64,000 nucleotides of DNA from Kondoa malvinella (Eukaryota > Basidiomycota > Agaricostilbomycetes > Agaricostilbales > Kondoaceae): assembly GCA_039545315.1 (NCBI GenBank), contig BCIM01000001.1, forward strand, positions 1,544,807-1,608,806. Direction: 5' to 3'. Shown here one piece after another: positions 26,568-38,378 of this stretch. The notes under the pieces were generated by a model. The model was given only the letters and a program-made list of their open reading frames with translations, made no database searches and was not told where the DNA came from. Position numbers and translations under genes: made by a program. Numbering within the stretch: position 1 is the first letter of the stretch; each line of letters begins with the position of its first letter.

Positions 26568-27079
26568 TCATGAGTTCAGCGAATTGCCCGACCTCTGGAT
26601 GAAAGGATCATCAGTGCTAGTCAGATGTCTCTGCGAGCGAAACGAACGACTTTGATGTTCAGGTTTGACCGAGTGTTCTTGAGGATCGATCGCCTGAAGG
26701 TAGTGGATGAACTTGTTCAGCACGATTGGAAGTTGATTGACAAGACTTCTGTTCTGAGCGTAAGCTTCGACGACTTGAGCGAATCGGTGAAGACAGACGA
26801 ATTGCGAGCCACGCTGAGCCCACAGGTCAGCCACAGAAAGAAACAGAGACCAGTATATCTTGCCATCATAAGGATCGTACCTTCTCTCTGGGATTGTGAC
26901 CAGATTCCTTGCTTTTCGAAGTTTAACCATGGCTTGCAATGTAACCATGGCCTGTTCGAGTCATTCCGATGGGTATTGATGTGGACATCGATTCTCCCTA
27001 TCGCTTGCTCTACCACTTTTACATCGGTGGAAGCCGGTTGCGTAATTGATTGCATAGAAGCTGAGTCGAAAGCAGACAT
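26568..27079 (-). CDS. Hypothetical protein, splice form tentative
   Basis: I do not recognise this protein. An open frame ending in TGA at 26568 codes for a helical stretch (VKLRKARNLV, FAQVVEAYAQNRSL, LNKFIHYLQAID). It has no ATG of its own far enough upstream, but an acceptor at the CGAACAG before GCCATGG can be joined in phase to an upstream exon starting MSAFDSASMQSITQ at 27079, using a donor in GTAAAA or GTAGAG. That gives roughly 140-145 residues with a regular helical pattern. Evidence is limited to open frame, plausible introns and composition. Confidence 0.35.
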
Positions 27080-27859
27080 AGAGGGTCGTTATTCAGAGAC
27101 TAGAGAGGCAGGAATAAGATCAATGTACAAAAGTTCGTAGAGACGTTGAAGAGCAAGTTAGAAATGCTTTGAGGTGGCCTCTTCAAGCCGGGAAGAAGAA
27201 AGGGATTCTGGATGGCAATTTTGAGCCGGACGTTTCGTCTTTGCCTACAACGTGACAGCCGACAAGAGCTTGTAGCTATAGAGGGGCACGAGTCGATGTT
27301 GCCTGCAGCCGCTTGGCCATACAGGTCAAGGAGAGAAGAGAATCATCATGCCAGGTCCTGGAGTCTGCACTTAGATTAGAGAGAGTAAGAAGAAGGGACC
27401 ATAAAGAAGCACATTGATTTGCAAGGATCTGTTTGACCAAAAGCAGTATAGGACAGAGAAGAGACTTGGCCAGTTGCAGACTTCGAGCTCAAATGAAAGA
27501 GTCTGAAAGTGCGCTCTAGATTCGCTGTATCGTCAAGACAGCTGGTGTCATAGCCGTGATGCAAGGGAAGATAGACGATAACGCAAAGACCTTCCGGCAT
27601 TACCACTTGTTCCCTGCTTGTCTTCTGCTTCGGTACGATAAAGCGTGTAGATGAAACGACTCTCCCTCCGCGCCTTACAGCAGATCGACCGCAGCAGGTG
27701 TCGCTGTGGCAGAGCAACGTTCCGTTTCGAAGTGCCAGACTCTATACGCAATCTATTTACGCTGGCATTTCAGCTGGCAGATAGACACAGGCGGGTTTAC
27801 AATGACATTCTATGTACAGAATACAATGTCCTCGAGCATCGGCCGAAGCGAGCAAAGGC
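27080..27859. other. Intergenic gap, no supported gene
   Basis: About 780 bases. The minus-strand frame 27376-27717 is Ser/Cys-rich with no motif, and I treat it as chance. Nothing else is seen. Confidence 0.45.
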
Positions 27860-28863
27860 TTAAGGCTTTCGAGTGCTGCCAAAAAGCCCGCGTAAAAGCC
27901 TCTGAGCAACAGCCCTCTTGCCACCTGATGAAGCAGCAACAGCGGTCTCTTGAGCATGAGATGGCAGCTGGCCAGTATGCTGAGTTGGATCTGAAACCGT
28001 AACATAGAACGTCAATGATCAAACGCGTAACTCAGCCAAAGCGCTTACTGTGAGCCATTTGACCGAGTGTGACGACACTGTGCGCCATTTGCCATTCAGC
28101 GCGAATGTCTAACGCGCGCTTTTGCACGAGTCTCGCTGCGTGCTCGCGATAAAATAAGGTGGGTTTGCCGCTGATGATTTTGACGCGCCTTCTGCAGTCC
28201 AGCGCTTTGCTTTTGGCTTCTTCCCACCTTGCCACATTCGCCATCCGCTCCTCCCTCGAGTTATTGTACTCGTCGACCATTGACCAAGCAACCTGCTCGT
28301 TATGATCCCAGTCGGCCTGCTCGAAGTCTGCGATATGTTGGATCTCGATGTCGCTCAGATGGAAAGAAGGATCCGTATACTCGAGGACAAATTCGTTCAT
28401 CAAGTCGTGAAGTTCCTTCGCGAAGTTCTGAATCTCTGCATTGCCCTTAGTCAGGTGATTGATGAGTAGCGAAAGAGCTTACCAGTACGCTGAGCCACCG
28501 AAGGCGTCTGCAAGAGGGATGTGTCGAATTTGACGTGCTCGATGAATCTGACAAGCCACGCAAGATGTTTCGTCCCAGTAATCGGGTCGGTTGCTTGAAA
28601 GTTTGGATCTCTCATCCCGATAAACAACAGGATATCAGCATAGAGATGCAACGAGACGAAATGTTGCTGTTGAAGGAAACTCTCAGTTGGAATACAAGTC
28701 CATGTATGAGACAACGAACCTTATCAAGCCTCAGCAACCGGTCCTCAGTGCTGACGGGGAGAATTGAATCCTTGAGAATCCGATGGCCTATCTGCATGAC
28801 TTTCAGGATAGACTCGGCATTATAACGCGAATGGACTTGGTCGATGAGAGTGGTTTGAGACAT
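27860..28863 (-). CDS. Hypothetical protein, helical
   Basis: Four exons (28863-28720, 28666-28483, 28435-28049, 27990-27860) join in phase to 281 residues, but I do not recognise the family. Visible: an N-terminal region with ILKVMQIGHRILKD and QHFVSLHLYADILLFIG; a central charged helical region (ELHDLMNEFVLEY, HIADFEQADWDHNEQVAW); a predicted coiled segment rich in Glu/Arg/Lys (NNSREERMANVARWEEA) ending with VVTLGQMAH; and a low-complexity C-terminal exon (SSGGKRAVAQRLLRG). All introns are 47-58 nt with GT...AG. No signal peptide or membrane segment. The four in-phase joins, more than any motif, support a real gene. Confidence 0.6.
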
Positions 28864-29282
28864 GTCAGCAGTGATTGGAGGGGAGGCGATCACGAAGGGG
28901 ATCAGAATAGGCAGCGAAGGATGGTGACAGACTCTGAAACGGTTCGGCTCAGAAGAGCGCTTCCTCGGGAAGATGATAAAGGCTGCCATACCTTAGACGA
29001 AACGTGAAAGAGACGCAGCGTGGCCGACCCCACGGGAACGTCTTGACAAGCCGATGAACCAATGAAGAAGGGAACGTACCAATCCGACCCAGTCGGAGAT
29101 CTGGGTAGCTCGATAGGAAATAAGCAATGATAGAATAGCAAAGATGGGTCGCTGAGGCTGAAGAATGGTTATCCTTTGCAACATTCTTGCGACCTGCGTA
29201 CAACTAGAAGAATCTTGAGAAAAAGGGAGGCGATGGCAGATTATCATGCTAAGGTTTTCGAAGTCGGTTGAAATCTTGTCGA
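28864..29282. other. Intergenic gap
   Basis: About 420 bases between two minus-strand genes; no coding signal recognised. Confidence 0.5.
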
Positions 29283-30159
29283 TTAGGCGAAGAACCCTGC
29301 AGTAAAGCGATCAGCAGGTGTAAGTGAATTATGAAGAGCGCACAATACAGAGCAGCGTAAGGTCTTTCAACCTGGTCGCCGTCTTTGCAGAGTCCTTCGG
29401 GCTGGGCTCCTCCAACAGTAGAAAGCCGCCAGACCTGCTTCGCTAACCTGCCCTTGATGCTTGCTAGCTTGAGCCAGGGTACATTCTCCACACCATCCTG
29501 CAAGGATTCAATTGCCATTCACAGTTATCAGCTGCAACTTACAGGCGAAGCGATCGACCCAACCTTCTTCAGCGTGACATATCCATCTTTGTTCTCCGCT
29601 AGAGATCCGCCCGCTGATCTGCGCAAGTCAAAGGTAGGTGAGATGCCGGTCGTCGCATTTGGTGTCGGTTCAAAATAATGCGAGCCAACAACAGATGGAG
29701 TATAGCCGATGACTTTTGTGGCGGCCTTGAGGAATAGCTTTGGTGATTTGTTGATAAGTGCTTGAGCGGCAGAGACAAATTCATCGACAAGCTGTGCAGA
29801 TTTGGCAGGGCAGTTGAAATGGTGTAGTGTGGCTTCGGCACCGTTTGAGCTATAGAAGTCAGCCTTGTACTTCGTATCTGAATTGAGATGCTCACATCCA
29901 GTTGTTGCTTGTGCAATTGTATAATTGGTAACCAACACCCAAGGTGATCAAAGTAGGATGCACTTTTGCATCGAGCGTGACTATGTAGCTTCATCAGAAA
30001 GGTCGTCACAAGATATTCAGTCATCTCACAATTGCCTTGTCCTGCGTTTTCGGGCAAAGCGGGAACGAGATGGGAAACATCGCAGGTGTGCGAAGGCAGA
30101 GTCGCAGCGTGTACTGAATAGCTTGCGAGTACACCGAGCAGACTGAGCAGGAAAAGCAT
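29283..30159 (-). CDS. Secreted DUF3455-family protein
   Basis: Small secreted protein of the fungal DUF3455 family (function unknown). Five exons (30159-30030, 29980-29896, 29849-29543, 29497-29344, 29296-29283) give 229 residues. The N-terminus is a clear signal peptide (MLFLLSLLGVLASYSVHA), cleavage probably after the HA. The family pattern is visible: LITLGVGYQLYNC, then HYFEPTPNATTGISPTFDLR, DGVENVPWLKLAS, VWRLSTVGGAQPEGLC and the aromatic ending YAALYWFFA. The last exon is 14 nt and provides only WFFA and the stop, matching the usual YWF-type C-terminus. Conserved Cys residues could form disulfides. Confidence 0.85.
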
Positions 30160-30549
30160 CGTTGAATAGATGGCCGTAAAGAGAACACGAAAGAACTACA
30201 GATTATCGAAACACTAGTCTAGAAGACAGCAGAGGTGCGGTGCGTGGGTTTTGAAATAGCAGCCCGTGTTCGGCAGGCCTATCATAAAGAGGTATGTACT
30301 CAGGAAACAAAGCAAGCACAGGAGACGACGGGGAAACTAGACAGCAGTGCTGACTGCGAGTCTGCGAGCGAATTTTCGGCCTGCAACTGCAGGCGTGGTC
30401 GCGCTGAAAGGCAAGCGTGAGCGCATACAAAGCATCGTGCGTGCTGAAAAGCTTGTTGCGTGACTGTCAAGGAGCAAGGTCCGTCAAGCCAAGGTGCACT
30501 CTAGTGGGCGCGAATAGTATGCGAAACCCTTTTGGCATTGTATTACAAG
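30160..30549. other. Intergenic gap between two minus-strand genes
   Basis: About 390 bases; 5' region of the secreted-protein gene and 3' region of the reductase gene. Nothing coding recognised. Confidence 0.5.
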
Positions 30550-31860
30550 CTAAGCCTTCCACTGCTTCTCAAGCTCTACCAGCGAGTCAATAGTATCGAG
30601 TAGCATAGTTCGCCAAGGGATAAAGTCCATCTTCAGCTCCGACTTTGCGCGCGACGTGTCCAGCTTGGCCAATTGCCTCTGAGGTGCAGGTGTGTTGGGT
30701 ACAGGCGGTAGACGAGCTGATAAATCAGGTCTTTGTTCTTGAAGGTATTCAACAGCCTATGGTATGATTGAGCGCTTGTGGCATGAAATCATTCAACAGA
30801 CATACCTGACGCCAAGTGAAAGCTTCGTCCGCGCAGATGATGACTCGCTTGTTCTTCACACCTTCCTGCTTGAGCGATAGGACGTGTGCTTTAGCGACAT
30901 CTTGTACCGCGCAGAAGAAAGGCAAGCGGTCGTCAGGCAACTGTTTGAGGTTGTTGATCAGCGCATATAGGGTAGCGGAAGAGGTGTTGAGCTCTTCTGC
31001 AGAGCTGGTAGCTTGGATAGGTGGACCATAGATCATAGGCGGGCACAGGGTGGTGATGGCCATTTCCGGGTGCTCTTCTTGAAATTCCCAAGCGGCTTCT
31101 TCAGCGAGCTTTTTAGACGCACTGTATACGAAAGGTCCAGGTCGACCAGCTTCGCATGCATCTTGAACCGTAGCTGGATTCCAGTCTGCACGCGAGTCAG
31201 CTGATAGCAATGAGTGTGGACGGGATTCGCTGAACCTTTTTCGGTATAGGTGTAGTCACGCCATGGACCTCCAGCAATCAGGTTTCTGCGATCAGAAGTG
31301 AGCTAGTGACACGCTGATGTTGCTTCTGACTTACGTGACAGCAGCAAAGGAAGATGTGATGACAACTTGCTTCACGCCGGCCTTGTGCGCAAAGTGGAGG
31401 ACATTTGTGGTGCCCTTGATTGCAGGCTGCCGGACGCATAAGCCAATATTTGTGTTTCTGAAGTGACAACATACTTGAAGCATGTCTTTCCACGGGTCAT
31501 CGATTTGAAAGTGATATGGAGAAGCGACATGCATGATAGCGTCCACGCCTGTACGCACACAACCTTATACATCAGCAACAGCTGAGACGTCAGTCTTGCG
31601 CGCACCCTTGACCGCCTCGCTCAAGTCGGATTCCGCGATGTCAGCTACTTCCACCAGCGTCAAATCTTTGCCAGCGAAAAGCTTCTTTACTCCATCTGCT
31701 TTTTTGACGTTGCGAACGGTTCCTCGAACACTATGGCCTTGCTCGAATAACTCCTTAGCGACGTAGCTGGCTATCGGACAGTCTTCAGTTTCACATTGTT
31801 ACAGCTTGGGGACAGCGTACCGACGTATCCAGAGATGCCCGTGACGAGTACAAGAGGCAT
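30550..31860 (-). CDS. NAD(P)-dependent extended SDR reductase (dihydroflavonol/ketoreductase type)
   Basis: Short-chain dehydrogenase of the extended type, resembling yeast Gre2-like ketone/aldehyde reductases and plant dihydroflavonol reductase. It begins MPLVLVTGISGYVGS, which carries the nucleotide-binding G-x-x-G-x-x-G/S motif; exon 1 ends inside it and an intron follows. Further landmarks: GHSVRGTVRN with an Arg suggestive of NADPH; DAIMHVASPYHF; GTTNVLHFAHKAGVKQVVITSS; and the catalytic YSASKKLAEE (Tyr-x-x-x-Lys). CPPMIYGPP follows in the substrate loop. Six exons are needed, with the last ending LEKQWKA. The physiological substrate is not deducible. Confidence 0.88.
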
Positions 31861-32544
31861 TTGTAAGCCGGGAAAGGGAGATCTAGGGAGATGTAAGAGT
31901 CTGCTAAACAATTTGACTTCGCGGGGAAGATAAGGATATATTGCTCCCAAAGTATGTGTAGGGCTGCAGCGGGAGTGTTTGGAGGCTGTCGCAGCTGTCG
32001 TGAACAAGCATGTGCGGCAGAACGTCAAGAGTCTCTACGACAGAAGAGAATGACACGAGCGACTCGGAGAGGGATTTTGTGCGGCCAGATGCAGCTCGAG
32101 CGCAATAAAGTGTAGGGCAGAGGGGAAACAGCTCGAACACGCTTACAAATAGGCAGGGAACTCCTGGCGGTGGCCGTATTCTGCAAAGGACAGTGATAAG
32201 GTTGGAGCTCGGCGTCGACGTCGAACTGTTTGTAGAAGCGAATCTATGCGCAGGAAGGACGGACAGCCCTTCTCTCGACTATGCTATGCAGCGCTGTACA
32301 GCGCCCTCGCTCTGCACCGAAATTGCAAGCTTGACCTTGGACCAATGCAGCGAGCGCTGGACGAAGCTGTTTCAAGCGGCTCGACTAGCTATAAGAGCGC
32401 GTCGCATTTCATCAGAGGACGCTGTCACTACTCTCCCGCTTGTCTCGCATGCTTTGCCTCTTCGAGTCTCGCTCAGACCTGCCAGAAGATGGCCGAAGGA
32501 TCACCAGTTCACCTCTTGCCGACTGTTGCGCGTGTTTCGTGTCC
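31861..32544. other. Divergent intergenic region
   Basis: About 680 bases between the reductase start and the first chosen ATG of the membrane protein. Overlapping plus-strand frames (32193-32594, 32246-32662) lack motifs. An in-frame ATG at 32449 could extend the membrane protein by 32 residues. Confidence 0.45.
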
Positions 32545-34465
32545 ATGCTGCTCAATGTTCAGATTACGCTGCCTGTCTTCTTCTCGGCATGTAGTCTCTA
32601 TCAGTGTTGTGTGTTGTCATGGCTCGTGCTTGTTTCTCTCGTGCGAGCAACACCAGCTATGATTGCAGCAAGTATAGTCATTGGCCTCATACAAGAAGCT
32701 GGCCAGCGTGCTGGTACTGAGAACCCCTACTACTTCTTGTCAGCATGAGGTTGTTCTTCCACGGCCCCTGGTCTGACATTTCATGCTAGCCGAAATGCTA
32801 TCAACGATCGTGCCAACTTCAAAGTATGTGGTGTCGTATAATTTCAGTATTGCGGTACTCATCAGATTGCTTGTCCAGCTGAGTGATGCTTGGTTCGGGA
32901 TGATGTACTGCGACAATGCTCTGTTGGCTATCGCTTTCGTCTGCTACACTGTTACCCTGCTCCTACGACGCAAAAACGGCTCTCTTTGGTTTTGCAGGGT
33001 AGTCGAGTCTCAAGGCGGAGGTCAGCGTCATCGCAAATATCACTTTGTTGAACTCATGCCCCAATCCATCAGGCCTGATCACGCCCAACACAACCAATAT
33101 ATTCGCTATTTTATCGATGCTTTACTCGGTTCTCGGCTGCACTAGCAAGACGTTGCAGATTCTTGCATATAAAGACATTGGCAGATCAGACGCCTATCAA
33201 TTCTTCAACGCCGTCACCGGTCCTATCAGTAAGTGAAAGACGCAACTCGTACATACAGTACTCAGTATGTCACTACAGCTGTCCTTGCAATCGTTTCTGA
33301 GCTGCATGGAATTTGCATATTTCTGCTACTGGGCCTCAGCCCATTCGCCTCAAAGCTCCTTCAAATTCACCCTAGATCGGCTCTGATCTTCAATATTGCT
33401 TTTGGGCGAGTATTTGCGACTTCTCGATGACAACTTGCTTACGCTTTTGTCCAGCCTTTTGTACTTTCTTGTCGCTGCTTCAATTGGCATTCCCTATCTT
33501 GTGTCTAGCTATTACTTCACTCAAGGCATGAACGCTGTTCGCAAATTGACCGACGCCATTACGGTTTCTGCCCAGGCCTGGCAACCTGGAGAGCCTTTTA
33601 GGTTTGACCGTAAGCTCACTCCGCGCGAATCTCGACCAATGTTGACGGGTTAATACAGCTGCTTGGATCGATGCTATCACCGACCTGTCAGTGTGGGGTC
33701 CGTACACCAAGGCAAACAAGGCTGCCAACCAATGCTTCCTCGCGATGCTAATCATCATAGTTTTGGTGAGCTCTTCGCAACCGGATATGTGTACCGCTAA
33801 CGTTCCGCAGATATTCCTTCCTGTCAGCGCCTTGTATGCCAAGACTTTGCGCGATCAGATTCAAGGGTTGGACGAATTGCATTTCTCAGCATCTAGTCAA
33901 TCTCGCCAGATTAGGAAGCTGCGAAGTTCTTACCACCTCATGTATGCATATCTGCACTGACCATAAATTCCTGGCAGCTGATGGTGTTGATGTAGAGCTG
34001 GGGAGATGATACTGGTCTTGTTGGCTGCTATCGGCTACTGCGTTCTTGTTTCTCTATGGACTTATAACTATGATTCCATAGTAAGCCTGATTGCTACACT
34101 GCATCATCTGGTCATGCCAATCACGTCTCTGAACAGGTCTCGGACATGCAAGCTACAGGCCTGGTGTTGGGTGTTCGATCGTCTATATATCCTTGGCTAT
34201 CCTTCTTCGTCAGCATCACTCTACTCGCACGTGCACTACTAGGGCGCAAGGATGAAGGCAAAGCTGGATCTGTCCAGCAGACGGCTAGTGGCAGTAGCGG
34301 TACTAGTGGGATCTCGAAAGCGACAGCTCGTAAGCTTCATTCTTAGGGTTCAGAGTATTTCTCTGATGTTACTCAGCGCCTTTGCATATCCGCATGCCCA
34401 CTCACTACCTCGGCAATCCGTCTGAAAAGGCCGACGACGACAAAGAGACGGAGACTTTGGGTTGA
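32545..34465 (+). CDS. Polytopic membrane protein, unknown family
   Basis: Eleven exons (32545-32738, 32790-32823, 32879-33020, 33073-33228, 33279-33405, 33455-33609, 33659-33765, 33811-33941, 33996-34080, 34137-34329, 34377-34465) join to 470 residues. About eight hydrophobic segments are visible, for example ITLPVFFSACSLY, LLAIAFVCYTVTLLL, TNIFAILSMLYSVL, GICIFLLLGLS, LLYFLVAASIGIPYLV, AMLIIIVLIFLPVSAL, ILVLLAAIGYCVLVSLW and WLSFFVSITLLARALL. The C-terminus is hydrophilic (Ser/Gly then Asp/Glu). One join (exon 5 to 6, intron 33406-33454) works only with a GC donor, GG|GCGAGT. I do not recognise a transporter or receptor signature. The N-terminal start is uncertain. Confidence 0.65.
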
Positions 34466-34584
34466 TTTGGATAACGGAAGTGTGAATTCTTGTTCAGTTA
34501 ACGTGTCTACATAGTTGTACTGTGTCTACCACTGAAGTTGTCAAGTGTACAGCTGGAACGGAATTCGTCCGCCCTCAGGGATAA

Positions 34585-36384
34585 TCACAAAGAAGCGATT
34601 GATGTAGCAGACGAAATGCGCGATTCCGTCCACGCATACCCATCCATCATCAGCACCCAAGTTGCTTCTTGACCAAAATCCAGCTCGCAGCAATCGCCTT
34701 GACAACGATGTTCCGTTGAGTGGGAGAAATCAATAATCTTGATTTATTGAGTGACGGGATCAATGACGACGTTCCTCTCTTCCATATCACCGTGTTCAAC
34801 GCCTTCAGCATGAATAGCAAGTAGATGCTGATAAAGTTGTTGCCTATACTAGCCATTGAGCAAGAATTGAATGAACACGAGAATGGACAACTCACGCAGA
34901 AGTGGAAGACAACTCGCTCCAACTCTTCAGTGCATGACCAGCATACTCGGTTAGCAGAACCAAGAGCCCATCTCCCTGAAACAAGCCATAACACCTCGGT
35001 ACAGCAACACCAAACAGACTTTCCATCTTGGAGTAAATTTTAGCCTCTTCTAAAAGCATATCACCTCCTTCATATCCTACATGCGCTACTTTGGCTACCA
35101 CTTTCTTTCCGTTCAGATCCGCTACGAAAGCACTTGCAAACAAAGAAGTATTGAGGATTTCCCCGATCTCGAGCTGAGTAGTCCCTGAAGAGCTTGGGTG
35201 ATATGCAGCATGCGGATAGACTGTGTATCGATTGGGAGGCCGGACACCATCAATAGGAGCGAAGCACATGTCTAGATACTACGAGTGCAATCAGCCTTGT
35301 GTCCAGTTCTTCATGTTGGCTTTCAACATTTCAACATACCTCAGATGGACAGAGATTTCCAAAGTTATTCAACCAGTTTCGCATCCTTCCCTCTGCCAAA
35401 GCACCCAAATCCTCATTTGGGTTCAAGCTTTTCATCAGGCCTTGTCCTGCACCTTTATTGTCACTGATCGCATTCAGCTTTGTAAGTTGGTCTGTCTTGC
35501 CAGAAGGAGCGATCACTGTTGTCCATGTTGTCGACGATTGAACTACGGCTGTAGGCACAGCTAGAGAGCGCCGGTCTTGTTCGGTCGCAGCGACGTCGAC
35601 TAGCATAGAAGTTAGAATGACTGAAAGGAAAGGAAAGCGACGGTCGGCAAGAGAGATACAGCTGGACATTAAGATGACATTATCTCCTTTTGCGTCCCGG
35701 GTCGCTTGCAGGATACAATATCTTTTGCCATTTACAAGAAAAGCATAAGAAAGGTCTTGTTCCAGCATTACGCATATGACTTTGATCAAGACCGAGTATG
35801 CAGATCCTGGACTGAAGATTCTCCTGTTGTCCTTCGTCCAATCGAATCGTACATTCAAGGATGTCAAGGTATTGATGTGCTTTTCAAGCACCCTGTGCGT
35901 CTATCTTCGATCAATAGCTTGATGCTACGTAGCGGGTCCAAAACCACAACGTTGGGCTTAAGACCAAGCTTTGAGTTACCAGCCGACTGCGGTGTGACCT
36001 TGTAATCATGTTCGGGATGGAAGATATTCAAAACTTGTAAGGCGAATATCATACACACGTGTGGACGTATATATCGACACTTGCTTCTGCGTCTTCGGTG
36101 ATCATGTTGAGCTGTCGCTTCATACATTCATAGTCAGCTTGAAGCGAATCGAGGACTTGGGTAGAATATTGATCGCCATCTTTCAACAGCTTGTGCAGAT
36201 GTTGCAAGAGACGGGACGGTATATCATCATCAGAGCCGATAGCTGCTGGTCTAGTTGCTTTGGTATGCAGCAATGCCATGTTCGTGTGCGGCGCAGTGCT
36301 TTGTGATGATGTTGGAGTATGCGTAGGATTTATTTGCTGTTCTGGTATATCAAGTGTGGGTATCCATTCAGCATAGGTAGGCAT
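34585..36384 (-). pseudogene. Fungal protein-kinase-like gene broken by an in-frame TAA
   Basis: The frame begins at ATG 36384 (MPTYAEWIP) and runs through in-phase introns into a kinase-like domain: EIGEILNTSLFASAFVADL, GKKVVAKVAH with the presumed ATP Lys, a hinge-like LLVLLTEYAGHAL, and HGDMEERNVVIDP as the catalytic-loop equivalent. Two codons later there is TAA (34746-34744), yet the same frame continues with KIIDFSHSTEH, the DFG-equivalent segment of this family, and another 40 codons to TGA at 34585. No GT...AG intron fits around the TAA. Either the gene is inactivated by a point mutation, the stop is read through, or there is a sequence error. The domain upstream is not otherwise damaged, so the lesion looks recent. 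Without readthrough the product lacks the metal-binding motif and would be catalytically dead. Confidence 0.7.
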
Positions 36385-36543
36385 AATCAGCCGAAGGATA
36401 TTAGATCTAGCAGGGTATATCTGCTTCAGGCCATCACTCTCAAGGTCACGGTCAACGTCACGGAACAACCTGCTCGTTCACAGACCGCGACAAGATTGAA
36501 TACCTGAAGCTATATCAGACTTATGCTGTAGCATCAGCTCACA

Positions 36544-38206
36544 ATGGCTCAAGCTTTACGGAAGCGCTACCCTTTCCTCGCACCAGAATTGCGGATAGAC
36601 AATCTCGTTATCGGCGCAGGCTGCATTGGCTTATCAGTTGCTCGGGCTTTGAGCAGATTACATAACAGGACTACGTTCCTCGTCGAAAGGTGAGATCCGC
36701 ATGCACATCTGTAGCCAAGGGCTGATCGTCAGCACAGGAACGAGTACGCCGGGCAAGAAACAAGCTCACGGAACAGCGAAGTGTGTGTAACCTCTTTGCC
36801 GATACCAACTTCGCTCAATCCTTCCTATCAGGTAATCCATGCAGGGCTGTACTACGGCTTGAATTCCCTCAAAACAGAGCTATGCTGTTTGGGTCGACCA
36901 AAACTCTATGCTTACTGCGAAGAGAAATCCATCTCATATCGCAAAACTGGCAAATTGATCGTCGCTACCTCTCCACAGCAACAAGTCCATCTCTCTAATT
37001 TGAGAAAATACTGTGCTTCTATACCCAAGAGCTCTGGTGGACCTGTGCCGCTTCAGTATCTCACTGGGGAAGAGGCGAAAGATCTAGAGCCTGATCTGTC
37101 GGAAGATAGTGCTGGTGCTGTGTTCAGTCCGGAAACTGGGATTGTCGACTCGCATGGTCTGATGGAAGCGCTGGAAAGCGATATTACTTCTACTGGACAG
37201 GGTGAATTGGTGTATGGTACCAGAGTAGTGCGAATAGATAGAGCAGAAGGGTCTGGAGGTAGTAAGAAAGGTGATGGCAGTGAGGAAGGTTGGGTTGTGC
37301 AGACTGTCAGTGAGGGTAGTGAGACACCTACTGCTGTCTTGGCGAAATGTGTGGTGAATGCTGCTGGTCTCAAGTATGTCTTTCATCCTTCTTGCTATTC
37401 AAGCTGATCATGGAACAGCGCAGCGAATGTCTTTAACCAGATTCTGGCACCTTCACAGCAGCGCAACCTAAACTACTGCAAGGGCTCCTATTTCAGCTAC
37501 AAAGGACCAGGCATGGAGCATGTCAAGCATCTTATCTATCCGTGTCCGCAACCCAACTTTGCTGGCCTAGGCACACATGTTCGTCTCCATTCCGAATTCA
37601 TCAAGTCTGTCTGACAAGATCTACAGTTGACAATGAGTCTAAAAGGAGACATTCGTTTCGGTCCTGATGTAGAATGGTTGCATCCTCCAAACGAAGCTGA
37701 AGCGGATTGGTGGTCCACGCAATTGAACGTGGATGAAGGTCGACTGGACTCGATCTATGAAGCTGTACGAACCTACCTTCCCGGTGTGGAACGAAATGGT
37801 TTCGCTGTAGACTGTGAGTCAGGTCAATGCGCGAGAGAGAGCAGAATTGCTGATTGTTAAACTAGATGCGGGAATCAGACCTAAACTGAACAAGGAAGGA
37901 GAAGCAGCTGCTGATTTCGAAATTGTACATGCTGCGCCCGGTTTCATCAATCTATTGGGCTTGGAGTCGCCTGGTCTGACGAGTTGTCTTGCTAGTGAGT
38001 TCCAGTCCTTCTTGCTAATCTATGAAAGGCTGACTGGATGTAGTTGCGGACGAGGTAGAAGGACTGGTCAAGAGGGAGGTATATGGTCTAGGTAAAGGAA
38101 GTGGTAGGACTGTATCTGAAGTTGGCAACATGAATCTAGGTGAGCTTCTTCCCTCGTGTCGTGAGCGGTCTGAAGCTCAAGCCCCAGCACAGATGATTGG
38201 GCATAG
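36544..38206 (+). CDS. L-2-hydroxyglutarate dehydrogenase (FAD-dependent)
   Basis: Flavoprotein of the DAO family that oxidises L-2-hydroxyglutarate to 2-oxoglutarate, a metabolite-repair reaction normally in mitochondria. The FAD-binding motif is [17 protein letters not shown] near residue 20. Diagnostic segments follow after splicing: [92 protein letters not shown] and a C-terminal [23 protein letters not shown]. The last intron joins to give the ending NLDDWA with TAG at 38204-38206. Only about 18 residues precede the FAD motif, short for a matrix targeting signal. Confidence 0.93.
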
Positions 38207-38378
38207 AATAGATAAGATATGCATAGCATTACTTGACTGTAAATAGTCGTTCAGACACTGTCCATCTCTCGTCACCCGCGCCACGCTTGTTCTTTTACCG
38301 CGACCCTACTATACCGCGACTTGAGCCCTTCTTATACCCGTTCAGACACATATACACTAGAGCTACACACAGCCAAGG

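Noticed and set aside
29599..30159. Uninterrupted 186-residue frame from the DUF3455 start
   Set aside because: It reads through introns; only the spliced form shows the DUF3455 pattern and the YWFFA ending.
32193..32594. Plus-strand protein of 133 residues upstream of the membrane protein
   Set aside because: No motif, overlaps the better supported frame with membrane helices, and no in-phase splice to it was found.
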